This document shows, in pieces, positions 1 through 6,363 of a stretch of DNA of 7,782 nucleotides; positions within the stretch are counted from its first letter, which is position 1, and each line of letters starts with the position of its first letter. Below the pieces are notes generated by a model. The model ran no database searches, was not told the origin of the DNA, and was given only the letters and a program-made list of their open reading frames with translations. Position numbers and translations under genes: made by a program. The DNA is taken from assembly GCA_021823635.1 (NCBI GenBank), contig JAKANT010000065.1, forward strand, positions 1 through 7,782, written 5' to 3'. This DNA is from Pseudomonadota bacterium (GTDB taxonomy: Bacteria > Pseudomonadota > Gammaproteobacteria > Burkholderiales > Burkholderiaceae_F).

Positions 1-80
1 CGCCTCTTCGGCAGCCAAACTCTACCGCGCTGACCTGGACTGAACATACAAGCCGTCCGGCGCTCGTTTCGGCGCAGGCG
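1..80 (+). other. Leader upstream of glgC, possible end of a preceding gene
   Basis: This 80-nt stretch precedes glgC. One frame (2-43) reads ASSAAKLYRADLD and ends in TGA at 41-43, so it could be the C-terminus of a gene lying mostly to the left; 14 codons are too few to identify it. The glgC frame itself stays open to the left edge but has no ATG or GTG before 81. I see no convincing promoter or terminator here. Confidence 0.25.
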
Positions 81-1436
81 ATGAACGAACCGCGTGCTTG
101 GCCGCTCGACGCGGAGGCGTCGGTGCAACGCGCGGGCGGCGCGCAGCCCCGCATCGTGCGCGGCCGCTCGTTCGCGCGCGCGCCGAGCGCGTTGATGCGG
201 CAGACGCTGGCGGTGGTGCTGGCGGGCGGACGGGGCAGCCGCCTGGCGCAACTGACCGAGGGACGCGCCAAGCCGGCGGTGTCCTTCGGCGGCCAGTTCC
301 GCATCATCGACTTCGCACTGTCCAACTGCGTGAACTCGGGCATCCGCCGCATCGGCGTGTGCACGCAGTACAAGGCTCAGAGCCTGATCGGCCATCTGCA
401 GCGCGGCTGGAGCTTCCTCGACGGCCGGCTGGGCGAGTTCATCGAGGTGCTGCCGGCGCAGCAGCGCGTCGAGCCGGTCTGGTACCAGGGCACCGCCGAC
501 GCCGTCTATCAGAACCTGGACATCCTGCGCCGGCACGATCCGGAGCACGTGCTGGTGCTGGCCGGCGATCACATCTACCGCATGGATTATCAGGTCATGC
601 TGGAAGAGCACGCGGCGCGCGGTGCCGACCTGTCGATCGCCTGCATCGAAGTGCCGCTCGCGCAGGCGCACCAGTTCGGCGTGATGCAGATCGACGCCGC
701 CGAACGCGTGATCGGTTTCGAGGAAAAGCCGGCGCAGCCGCGTGCGCACCCGCAGCGGCCGGAGGTGGCGCTGGCCAGCATGGGCGTGTATGCGTTCAAG
801 GCGTCGTTCCTGTACACGCTGTTGGTGCTGGACGCCGCCGACGCGTTGTCCGGACACGACTTCGGCCGCGATGTCATTCCGCGCGCGCTCGCCGGGGGCG
901 CCGCGGTGTACGCGCACGACTTCGCCCGCAGCTGCGTCAACCACAGCGCCGGCAAACCGTACTGGCGCGACGTCGGCACCGTCGATGCGTTCTGGGAGGC
1001 GAACCTGGACCTGGTGCGGGTGGTGCCGGAGCTCAACCTGTACGACCGCGAGTGGCCGATCTGGACGCACGAGGAACAGTTGCCGCCGGCCAAGTTCGTG
1101 TTCGACGAGCCGCTGCGGCGGGGAATGGCGGTCGATTCGATCGTCGCCGGCGGCTGCATCCTGAGCGGTTGCACGGTACGGCGCTCGCTGCTGTCGTGGA
1201 ACGTGCGCGTGGACGAGCACGCGCTGGTGGAAGACACGGTGGTGCTGCCGCACGCCGAGATCGGCGCGGGCTGCATCCTGAAGCGCGCGATCGTCGACAA
1301 ACACTGCCGCGTGCCGCCGGGAACCCGGATCGGCGTCGATCGCGAGGCCGACCGGTTGCGCTACCACGTCACCGAACGCGGCGTCACGCTGGTCACACCG
1401 TCGATGCTGGGGCAGAACGAGCGTGCGCGGCAATGA
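81..1436 (+). CDS. glgC: Glucose-1-phosphate adenylyltransferase (ADP-glucose pyrophosphorylase)
   Basis: The enzyme makes ADP-glucose and pyrophosphate from ATP and glucose-1-phosphate, the committed step of bacterial glycogen synthesis, in the cytoplasm. The protein has 451 aa against 431 in E. coli GlgC. The nucleotide-binding signature AGGRGSRL lies at residues 48-55, followed by RAKPAVSFGG. WYQGTADAV has Tyr135 (E. coli Tyr114). AGDHIYRMDY has Asp163, matching catalytic Asp142. EEKP has Lys216, matching glucose-1-phosphate-binding Lys195. YWRDVGT and the C-terminal left-handed beta-helix segment (GGCILSGCTVRRSLL and on) are also present. The position of the E. coli fructose-1,6-bisphosphate-contacting Lys39 is Gly61 here, so allosteric control may differ. 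The start is uncertain: the ATG at 81 has only a weak GCAGG upstream, and the first ~38 residues do not resemble the family. The ATG at 195 (Met39) would give a compact protein but has no visible ribosome site. The class V FBPase follows after 22 nt, probably in one operon. Confidence 0.96.
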   Translation: MNEPRAWPLDAEASVQRAGGAQPRIVRGRSFARAPSALMRQTLAVVLAGGRGSRLAQLTEGRAKPAVSFGGQFRIIDFALSNCVNSGIRRIGVCTQYKAQSLIGHLQRGWSFLDGRLGEFIEVLPAQQRVEPVWYQGTADAVYQNLDILRRHDPEHVLVLAGDHIYRMDYQVMLEEHAARGADLSIACIEVPLAQAHQFGVMQIDAAERVIGFEEKPAQPRAHPQRPEVALASMGVYAFKASFLYTLLVLDAADALSGHDFGRDVIPRALAGGAAVYAHDFARSCVNHSAGKPYWRDVGTVDAFWEANLDLVRVVPELNLYDREWPIWTHEEQLPPAKFVFDEPLRRGMAVDSIVAGGCILSGCTVRRSLLSWNVRVDEHALVEDTVVLPHAEIGAGCILKRAIVDKHCRVPPGTRIGVDREADRLRYHVTERGVTLVTPSMLGQNERARQ

Positions 1437-1458
1437 GGCGCGCAGAAGCGAGGCGACC

Positions 1459-2580
1459 ATGAAGATCACGCTTTCCGTCATCAAGGCCGACATCGGTTCG
1501 ATCGGCGGCCATATCGCGCCATCGCGCCAGCTGCTGGAACGGGTGGCGGCGTACGTGCGCGAGAACGCCGGGCCGATCGTCGATTTCTGGATCGCGCACA
1601 CCGGCGACGACGTCGCGATCCTGATGACTCACACGCGCGGCGTCGGCGCGGCCGACGTGCATCGTCTGGCATGGGACGCGTTCGTCGCCGGCACGCAGGT
1701 GGCGAAGAGCCAGGGCCTCTATGGTGCCGGGCAGGACCTGCTGCGCGACGCGTTTTCCGGCAACGTCAAGGGCATGGGGCCGGCGGTGGCGGAGATGGAG
1801 ATCGACGAGCGGCCGAACGAGCCGTTCCTGCTGTTCGCGGCCGACAAGACCGACCCGGGCGCGTTTAACCTGCCGCTTTACCTCGCGTTCGCCGACCCGA
1901 TGAATACGCCCGGCCTGATCCTGTCGCCGGCGCTGGCCAAGGGGTTCCGCTTCGTGATCATGGACGTCAATCACACCGAAGGCGATCGCGTGATCGAACT
2001 GAACGCGCCCGAGGAGCTGTACGACATCGCCGCGCTGCTGCGCGACCCGGAGCGCTACGTGGTCGAGTCGGTGTGGTCGCGCGCCAGCGGCGAGCAGGCG
2101 GCGGCGGTGGCGACCTCGCGCCTGCACAACATCGCCGGCAAGTACACCGGCAAGGACGACCCGGTGATGCTGGTGCGCACGCAGATGAACTTCCCCGCCA
2201 CCGGCGAGGTGCTGGCGCCGTTCGCGATCGGGCATTTCGTCGCCGGCGGCATGCGCGGCTCGCACAACATGCCGTTGATGCCGGTGCCGCTGAACACCGG
2301 CACCAGCTACTTCGACGGCCCGCCGCTGGTCAGTTGCGCGGCTTTCGCCGAACACCGCGGCAAACTGACCGAGCCGCTCGACTGTTTCGCGCATCCGTTC
2401 TGGAACGCGGTGCGCGACCGCATCGCCACCAAGGGCATCGACATGCGCCGGCAAGGCTTCTTCGGCGCTGCGATGCTGCCGATGGGCGAGCTCGAATACA
2501 CCGGCATCATCGAGAACCTGCGCCGGCTCGACCAGCGCTTCCGCGTGCGCGGCGAACCGTCGCCTCGCCACGACACTTGA
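1459..2580 (+). CDS. fbp: Class V fructose-1,6-bisphosphatase, probable bifunctional FBP aldolase/phosphatase
   Basis: This family, first described in archaea and thermophilic bacteria, joins dihydroxyacetone phosphate and glyceraldehyde-3-phosphate and then dephosphorylates the product to fructose-6-phosphate, making gluconeogenesis one-way. The protein is 373 aa. The N-terminus MKITLSVIKADIGSIGGH is diagnostic and carries Asp11 and His18. An Asp-Asp pair at 50-51 and GAGQD (89-93) are further candidate metal-site segments. The segment HNIAGKYTGKDDPVM holds Tyr229 and Lys232, the same numbers as the catalytic Tyr and Schiff-base Lys reported for archaeal enzymes, followed by Asp233-Asp234. 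ELEYTGI places Tyr347 where the C-terminal aldolase tyrosine lies. I chose the ATG at 1459 because GAGG at 1450-1453 sits 5 nt upstream and the protein then starts exactly at the family N-terminus. An in-frame ATG at 1423 would overlap glgC and add 12 unconserved residues. The gene follows glgC by 22 nt and is probably co-transcribed. Activity is inferred from residues. Confidence 0.95.
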   Translation: MKITLSVIKADIGSIGGHIAPSRQLLERVAAYVRENAGPIVDFWIAHTGDDVAILMTHTRGVGAADVHRLAWDAFVAGTQVAKSQGLYGAGQDLLRDAFSGNVKGMGPAVAEMEIDERPNEPFLLFAADKTDPGAFNLPLYLAFADPMNTPGLILSPALAKGFRFVIMDVNHTEGDRVIELNAPEELYDIAALLRDPERYVVESVWSRASGEQAAAVATSRLHNIAGKYTGKDDPVMLVRTQMNFPATGEVLAPFAIGHFVAGGMRGSHNMPLMPVPLNTGTSYFDGPPLVSCAAFAEHRGKLTEPLDCFAHPFWNAVRDRIATKGIDMRRQGFFGAAMLPMGELEYTGIIENLRRLDQRFRVRGEPSPRHDT

Positions 2581-2615
2581 TCGAACGCAGCCGCGCCGGC
2601 CGGCTTCGTCGGCTA

Positions 2616-2660
2616 CCCTTGCGCCGGACCGCGGCCTCGTCCCGCGGCTAAGGGCAAGGG
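2616..2660 (+). promoter_or_regulatory. Imperfect hairpin pairing the ribosome-binding site of the Lon-like protease
   Basis: CCCTTGC at 2616-2622 is an exact inverted repeat of GCAAGGG at 2654-2660, which ends one base before the ATG at 2661. With one bulged G (2623) the pairing extends by CC 2624-2625 with GG 2652-2653. Inside it, CCGCGG at 2629-2634 pairs with CCGCGG at 2642-2647 around the 7-nt loop CCTCGTC. The arm 2651-2660 holds the purine-rich AGGG/AAGGG that must serve as Shine-Dalgarno sequence, so folding would hide it. It could be a translational control element or an attenuator. It lacks a T-tract, so a classical terminator for glgC-fbp is less likely. The inverted repeats are visible; the function is inferred. 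Confidence 0.4.
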
Positions 2661-5138
2661 ATGGAGACGCGCGCGAACGATTCGACCGGGACGGCGGCCG
2701 CCGCCGGTCGACGGCCGACGGGACCGCTGCCGGCGGCGGCGCTGGCGCGGCGCTGCGACCCGGCCGCGCTCGGCTGCGCGCTGTCCACCGAGCTGCCCGA
2801 TCTGGATGAAGTGATCGGCCAGGCGCGGGCGCGCGCCGCCGTCGAGCTGGCGCTCGCGATGCCGCACGACGGCTACCACCTGTACGTGATGGGTCCGCCC
2901 GGCAGCGGCAAGCGCGCACTGGTGCGGCAGGCGATCGCCGCGCAACGGGCGCGCGCCGGCGCCGCGCCGCGCTCGGACTGGGTCTACGTGAACAATTTCG
3001 CGCAGCCGCACCGGCCGCTCGCGCTCGAGCTGCCGGCCGGCCGCGGCGCCGCGCTGCGCGCCGACATGCGGCGACTGGTGGAGGACCTGCGGGCGACCAT
3101 CCCCGCGGTGTTCGAGTCCGACGAGTACACCACCCAAGCCGAAGCGATCGGCGCCGACATCAATGCTCGCGCCGCGCGCGCGATGGAGGCGGTGATCGAG
3201 GAGGCGCAGCGCAACGGCATCGCGATGATCCGCACGCCGACCGGGTTTTCGTTCGCGCCGGTCAAGGACGGCGAAGTGATGCCGCCGCCGGAGTACGAGA
3301 AGCTGCCGCCGGAGGAACGCGATCGCATCGAGCGCACGATCGCGATGTTGCAAGAGCAATTGGTGCGCGTGCTGCGCCAGCAACTGAAGCTGCGGCAGGA
3401 GCATTCGGAGCGCGTGCGCGCGCTGAACCGCAAGATGACGCTGCTGGCGGTCGACCACGCGGTCGACGAGATCAAGGAGCGCTACGCCGACCTGCCGCGC
3501 GTGCTCGAGTACCTGGACGCGGTGCGCGCCGACGTGGTCGACAACGCGGACGACTTTCGCCGTCCGGAGACCGAGGCCGAGGGCGGCGAACGCACGTCGC
3601 GCGCACCGATCACCCGCTACGAGGTGAACGTACTGATCGATGCCGGCGGCGCCGACGTGCCGGTCGAGGTGGTCGATCTGCCCACCTATCAGACGTTGGT
3701 CGGGCGGGTCGATCACATCGCGCGCTTCGGCACGCTGGTGACCGATTTCACGCTGATCCAGGCCGGCAGCCTGCACCGCGCCAACGGCGGCTATCTGCTG
3801 ATCGACGCGCTGAAGCTGCTGACGCAGCCGTTCGCGTGGGCGGCGCTGAAACGGGCGCTGGCGCGGCGCGAGGTGCGTATCGAGTCGATGGCCGAGATGT
3901 ACAGCATCGTGTCGACCGTGCGGCTGGAGCCGGAGCCGATTCCGCTGCGCGTCAAGGTGGTGCTGTTCGGCGAACGCGAGCTGTACGAGCTGCTGACCCG
4001 CTTCGACCCGGAGTTCACCGAACTTTTTCGCGTCGGCGCCGATCTGGACGAGGACTTCCCGCGCGACGCCGCGCTCGAGCGGCAGGCGGCACGGGTGCTG
4101 GCCACGCATGCGCGCGCCAACGGCCTGCTGCCGCTGCAGGCGGCCGCCCTGGCGCGCCTGCTCGATCACAGCGCGCGCCTGGCAGGCGACGCCAACAAGC
4201 TGAGCGCGCGCCTGCAGACGCTGATCGACCTGTCGGTGCAGGCCGACCAGCTGGCACGCGCCGCCGGCGCGCCGTCGATTCGCGCCGCCGACGTGACGGC
4301 GGCAATCGAAGCCCACCGCCGCCGCGCCAGCCGCCTGCACGAGCGCGTGCAGGAGGCGATCCTGCGCGGCACGCTCCTGATCGACACCGCCGGCGCCCGC
4401 ATCGGTCAGGTCAACGCGCTGGCGGTGTACGAAGTGGCGGGCCACCTGTTCGGCGAGCCGACCCGCATCACCGCCACCACGCGCTTCGGCGAAGGACAGG
4501 TGATCGACGTGCAGCGCGAAACCGAGCTGGGCGGCGCGATCCACTCCAAAGGCGTGCTGATCCTGGCGGCCTTCCTCGCCGCCCGCTACTCGGAATTCGC
4601 GCCGCACTCGATCGTCGGCAGCCTGGTGTTCGAACAGACCTACAGCGTCGTCGAGGGCGACAGCGCGTCGCTGGCCGAACTGGTGGCGTTGATGTCGTCG
4701 CTCGCCGAAGCGCCGCTGGCGCAGTCGCTGGCGGTCACCGGCTCGGTGAACCAGCTCGGCCGCGTGCAGGCGGTGGGGGCGGTGAACGAAAAGATCGAAG
4801 GTTTCTTCGACATCTGCGCCGCGCGCGGGCTGGATGGCAGCCACGGCGTGATCATTCCAGCCGACAACGCGCAGCACCTGATGCTGCGCGACGACGTGGT
4901 CGAAGCGGTCGCCGCCGGCCGCTTCGCGGTGTACGCGGTCGAGACGGTCGATCAGGCGATCGAGCTGCTGACCGGGATCGCCGCCGGCCCGGGCGCGCCG
5001 CCGTGGGAGGAGGAGACGATCAACGGCCGCATCGCGCGGCGGCTGGCCGAATACGCCGCCATGCGCCGCGGCGAACCCCGCTTCGGCCGCAAAGCGGCGG
5101 CGCCGCGCAAGCGCGGGCCGGCCGAACACGAGCGCTGA
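2661..5138 (+). CDS. Lon-like AAA+ protease, LonB/AAA_32 type (S16 family)
   Basis: This predicted cytoplasmic protease of 825 aa should unfold and degrade proteins, by homology to the Lon S16 family. After a short N-terminal segment, the Walker A GPPGSGKR spans residues 78-85 (Lys84). A long insert follows with a charged, probably coiled-coil stretch at about 212-275 (rich in E, Q, R, L). The Walker B-like segment GGYLLIDA is at 376-383 (Asp382); Ala follows the Asp where most AAA+ proteins have Glu. An alpha-helical lid with ARANGLLPLQ and GDANKLSARL comes next. The C-terminal protease domain has EGDSASLAEL with catalytic Ser668 and AVNEKIEGFF with Lys711; the 43-residue spacing equals Ser679-Lys722 of E. 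coli Lon. There is no N-terminal LAN substrate domain of classic LonA. The start at 2661 is the first Met, with AGGG 6 nt upstream. It is followed after 162 nt by hsp20, which suggests a proteostasis role. E. coli YcbZ (LonH) is a related but degenerate form. Confidence 0.93.
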   Translation: METRANDSTGTAAAAGRRPTGPLPAAALARRCDPAALGCALSTELPDLDEVIGQARARAAVELALAMPHDGYHLYVMGPPGSGKRALVRQAIAAQRARAGAAPRSDWVYVNNFAQPHRPLALELPAGRGAALRADMRRLVEDLRATIPAVFESDEYTTQAEAIGADINARAARAMEAVIEEAQRNGIAMIRTPTGFSFAPVKDGEVMPPPEYEKLPPEERDRIERTIAMLQEQLVRVLRQQLKLRQEHSERVRALNRKMTLLAVDHAVDEIKERYADLPRVLEYLDAVRADVVDNADDFRRPETEAEGGERTSRAPITRYEVNVLIDAGGADVPVEVVDLPTYQTLVGRVDHIARFGTLVTDFTLIQAGSLHRANGGYLLIDALKLLTQPFAWAALKRALARREVRIESMAEMYSIVSTVRLEPEPIPLRVKVVLFGERELYELLTRFDPEFTELFRVGADLDEDFPRDAALERQAARVLATHARANGLLPLQAAALARLLDHSARLAGDANKLSARLQTLIDLSVQADQLARAAGAPSIRAADVTAAIEAHRRRASRLHERVQEAILRGTLLIDTAGARIGQVNALAVYEVAGHLFGEPTRITATTRFGEGQVIDVQRETELGGAIHSKGVLILAAFLAARYSEFAPHSIVGSLVFEQTYSVVEGDSASLAELVALMSSLAEAPLAQSLAVTGSVNQLGRVQAVGAVNEKIEGFFDICAARGLDGSHGVIIPADNAQHLMLRDDVVEAVAAGRFAVYAVETVDQAIELLTGIAAGPGAPPWEEETINGRIARRLAEYAAMRRGEPRFGRKAAAPRKRGPAEHER

Positions 5139-5229
5139 CGGCGGCGCGCCGCGAAGCGTTGTCTATTGCGTTCGGTCGCGCGCATGCGGCATGGCTGCGA
5201 TGCAGCCCCGTTTGCTTTCCGTCAACAAC
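5139..5229 (+). other. Intergenic region between the Lon-like gene and the hsp20 leader
   Basis: Just after the Lon-like stop codon lies a perfect 12-nt palindrome, GCGGCGCGCCGC (5141-5152), which could form only a short hairpin and has no T-tract. CCCCGTTT at 5206-5213 loosely resembles the -10 half of a sigma-32 heat-shock promoter, but there is no CTTGAA-like element at the right distance. TTGTCT at 5159-5164 could be a -35 hexamer, but its -10 partner is poor. No promoter is assigned. Confidence 0.25.
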
Positions 5230-5300
5230 GGTGCCGTCCGATCGCGCACCATCGCGCAGTCGCTGTGAACAGCGAAATCGCTCTCTGACGGAGGTAGACG
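5230..5300 (+). promoter_or_regulatory. Candidate ROSE-like thermosensing leader of hsp20
   Basis: Three consecutive foldable elements precede the hsp20 ATG. GGTGC at 5230-5234 pairs with GCACC at 5246-5250. TCGCTG at 5260-5265 pairs with CAGCGA at 5270-5275 around a TGAA loop. The last element involves the Shine-Dalgarno GGAGG at 5290-5294, 6 nt before the ATG. TCGCT at 5278-5282, matching the ROSE signature UYGCU, can face AGGTA at 5292-5296 with a central G-G opposition. Alternatively TCTC at 5282-5285 pairs with GAGG at 5291-5294. Known ROSE elements have two to four hairpins, with the last one masking the ribosome site of a small heat-shock gene. The final stem is short, so this remains a candidate. 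Confidence 0.4.
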
Positions 5301-5735
5301 ATGGCCAAGACATCCCTGGTCCCGTTCCGGGACATCGACGAATACTTCGATCGTCTGTTCGACCCGCGCCGCTGGCCGCGCCTGTGGCCGGTCGAGCGCG
5401 AGTTCACCTGGCAGCCGGCCACCGACATCAGCGAGACCGACAAGGAGTTCCTGTTCAAGGCCGAGCTGCCGGAGGTGAAGAAGGAAGACGTGACGGTCGA
5501 GATCGAAGGCAACGTGCTGACGATCCGGGGCGAGCGCAAGCAGGAAAAGGAAGAGAAGGACAAGAAGATGCACCGGGTCGAACGCTTCTACGGCTCGTTC
5601 ATGCGCAGCTTCACGTTGCCGGACAACGTCGATCCGAAGGCGATCACGGCCGAGATGAAGGACGGCGTGCTGCAGGTCCATCTTCCGAAGGTGGCGACGG
5701 CGGAGGCCAAGCCGACCAAGGTCGAGATCAAGTGA
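5301..5735 (+). CDS. hsp20: Hsp20-family small heat-shock protein
   Basis: The product is an ATP-independent holdase that binds unfolding proteins in the cytoplasm, usually as a large oligomer. It has 144 aa, typical for bacterial small heat-shock proteins. The N-terminal arm (1-37) contains the amphipathic DIDEYFDRLFDP and a Trp/Arg-rich stretch. The alpha-crystallin domain spans about 38-131: PATDISETDKEF, ELPEVKKEDVTVEIEGNVL, the highly charged KQEKEEKDKK loop (80-89), RFYGSFMRSFTLPDNVD, and the signature A-x-M-x-D-GVLQVHLPK at 118-130. The C-terminal tail ends in VEI (141-143), the V/I-x-I motif that docks into a neighbouring subunit. GGAGG lies 6 nt before the ATG. Its position after a Lon-like protease gives a hold-or-degrade pairing. 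A leader able to mask the ribosome site suggests heat control of translation. It is followed by a strong GC hairpin. Confidence 0.97.
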   Translation: MAKTSLVPFRDIDEYFDRLFDPRRWPRLWPVEREFTWQPATDISETDKEFLFKAELPEVKKEDVTVEIEGNVLTIRGERKQEKEEKDKKMHRVERFYGSFMRSFTLPDNVDPKAITAEMKDGVLQVHLPKVATAEAKPTKVEIK

Positions 5736-5742
5736 CGCCGTT

Positions 5743-5767
5743 GCCGCCCGCCCAATGGGCGGGCGGC
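5743..5767. terminator. Strong GC hairpin between convergent hsp20 and CBS genes
   Basis: A perfect 11-bp stem, GCCGCCCGCCC (5743-5753) with GGGCGGGCGGC (5757-5767), closes on an AAT loop. It starts 7 nt after the hsp20 stop codon and lies 32 nt from the stop of the convergent CBS gene. No T-tract follows on either strand, so it may act as a bidirectional or factor-assisted terminator, or as a 3'-end stabiliser. Position and stem strength support the call. Confidence 0.7.
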
Positions 5768-5799
5768 CTGCCGCGCTGCGCCGCCGCCGCCTGCGCGGC

Positions 5800-6264
5800 T
5801 CAGCGCGGCGCCAGCGGCGCCCGCGAGGCCGCTTCGATGCCGACCTGGCGCGGCATGATGCGCGCCACCTGCGTCAGCTCGTCGGCCAGCAGCGCCGTCA
5901 CGTCGTCGGCCGTCAACACGCCGACCAGCGAGCCGCGCGCATCGACCACCGGCAAGCGGCGGATGCCGCGCGACCGCATGTGCCAGATCGCGTCGTACAC
6001 GGTTTCGGTGTCGCGTACGGTCACCAGGTCGCCGCCGATCAGGTCGGCGGCGGTGAGCGGTGCCGGGTCGGCGTCAGCCGCCAGGATCTCGATCACCAGA
6101 TCGCGGTCGGTCACGATGCCGACCGGGACCATGCGTCCCTCCTGCCGCTCGACGACGATCACGTCGCCGACGTGGTGATCGCGCATCAGCCGCGCCACGT
6201 CGACGATGCTGGTATCGGGTTCGCAGGCGACGACGTCGCGTGTGCATACTTCGGCAATCTGCAT
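5800..6264 (-). CDS. Stand-alone tandem CBS-domain protein
   Basis: This 154-aa cytoplasmic protein consists almost entirely of two CBS domains, which together form a Bateman module that usually binds adenine nucleotides (AMP, ATP, SAM) and relays energy or stress state. CBS1 covers about residues 1-62, ending in the typical GIVTDRDLV (49-57). CBS2 covers about 72-130, with IRRLPVVD and GVLTADDV (115-122). A short Arg/Ala/Pro-rich tail follows and no catalytic domain is attached. I placed the start at 6264 because GGAGG (6274-6270 on this strand) sits 5 nt before it and the protein then begins with the usual MQIAEVCTRDVV. An upstream in-frame start at 6333 would add 23 unconserved residues. 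It lies 99 nt downstream of the flavocytochrome gene on the same strand and converges with hsp20. The ligand and partner cannot be told from the sequence. Confidence 0.92.
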   Translation of the reverse strand: MQIAEVCTRDVVACEPDTSIVDVARLMRDHHVGDVIVVERQEGRMVPVGIVTDRDLVIEILAADADPAPLTAADLIGGDLVTVRDTETVYDAIWHMRSRGIRRLPVVDARGSLVGVLTADDVTALLADELTQVARIMPRQVGIEAASRAPLAPR

Positions 6265-6285
6265 GCTGGCCTCCGGCGAAGTTAA

Positions 6286-6306
6286 GGCTTCAGTGTGGGC
6301 GAAGCC
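6286..6306 (-). promoter_or_regulatory. Short inverted repeat between flavocytochrome and CBS genes
   Basis: GGCTTC at 6286-6291 is the inverse of GAAGCC at 6301-6306, separated by 9 nt. On the - strand it is followed by TTAACTT, so it could be a weak terminator of the flavocytochrome gene or an operator or leader hairpin for the CBS gene, whose ribosome site begins 12 nt further on. The remainder of the 99-nt gap shows no clear promoter. Confidence 0.25.
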
Positions 6307-6363
6307 GGCGGCGGCCGTGTTGACGCCGCGCAAGGACCACCCGCCACGGCGATCTGCGCCGGG

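Noticed and set aside
98..1462. A 454-codon + strand frame overlapping glgC
   Set aside because: It is a +2 shadow of glgC with an Arg/Gly/Ala-rich translation; glgC has all its family motifs.
1393..2919. A 508-codon open frame on the - strand opposite fbp and the start of the Lon-like gene
   Set aside because: It is antisense to a well-conserved enzyme, has an Arg/Ala/His-rich low-complexity translation and crosses the boundary of two real genes.
2613..5129. An 838-codon open frame on the - strand opposite the Lon-like gene
   Set aside because: It is exactly antisense to a gene with clear Walker and Ser/Lys motifs. Its product is rich in Arg, His, Gln, Ala and Val with no recognisable domain, as expected from high-GC codon bias reflected on the other strand.
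5141..5152. GCGGCGCGCCGC palindrome after the Lon-like stop as a terminator
   Set aside because: A perfect palindrome leaves no room for a loop beyond a 4-bp stem, there is no T-tract, and such strings are common in GC-rich DNA.
5159..5213. Possible sigma-32 or sigma-70 promoter before hsp20
   Set aside because: CCCCGTTT has no CTTGAA-like partner at proper spacing, and the TTGTCT hexamer has only GCATGC at -10 distance. The match is too weak to call.
3836..6178. A 780-codon open frame on the + strand crossing the Lon-like gene, hsp20 and the CBS region
   Set aside because: It runs out of frame through two confident genes and antisense to a third, with an Arg/Gly/Ala-rich composition and no motifs.
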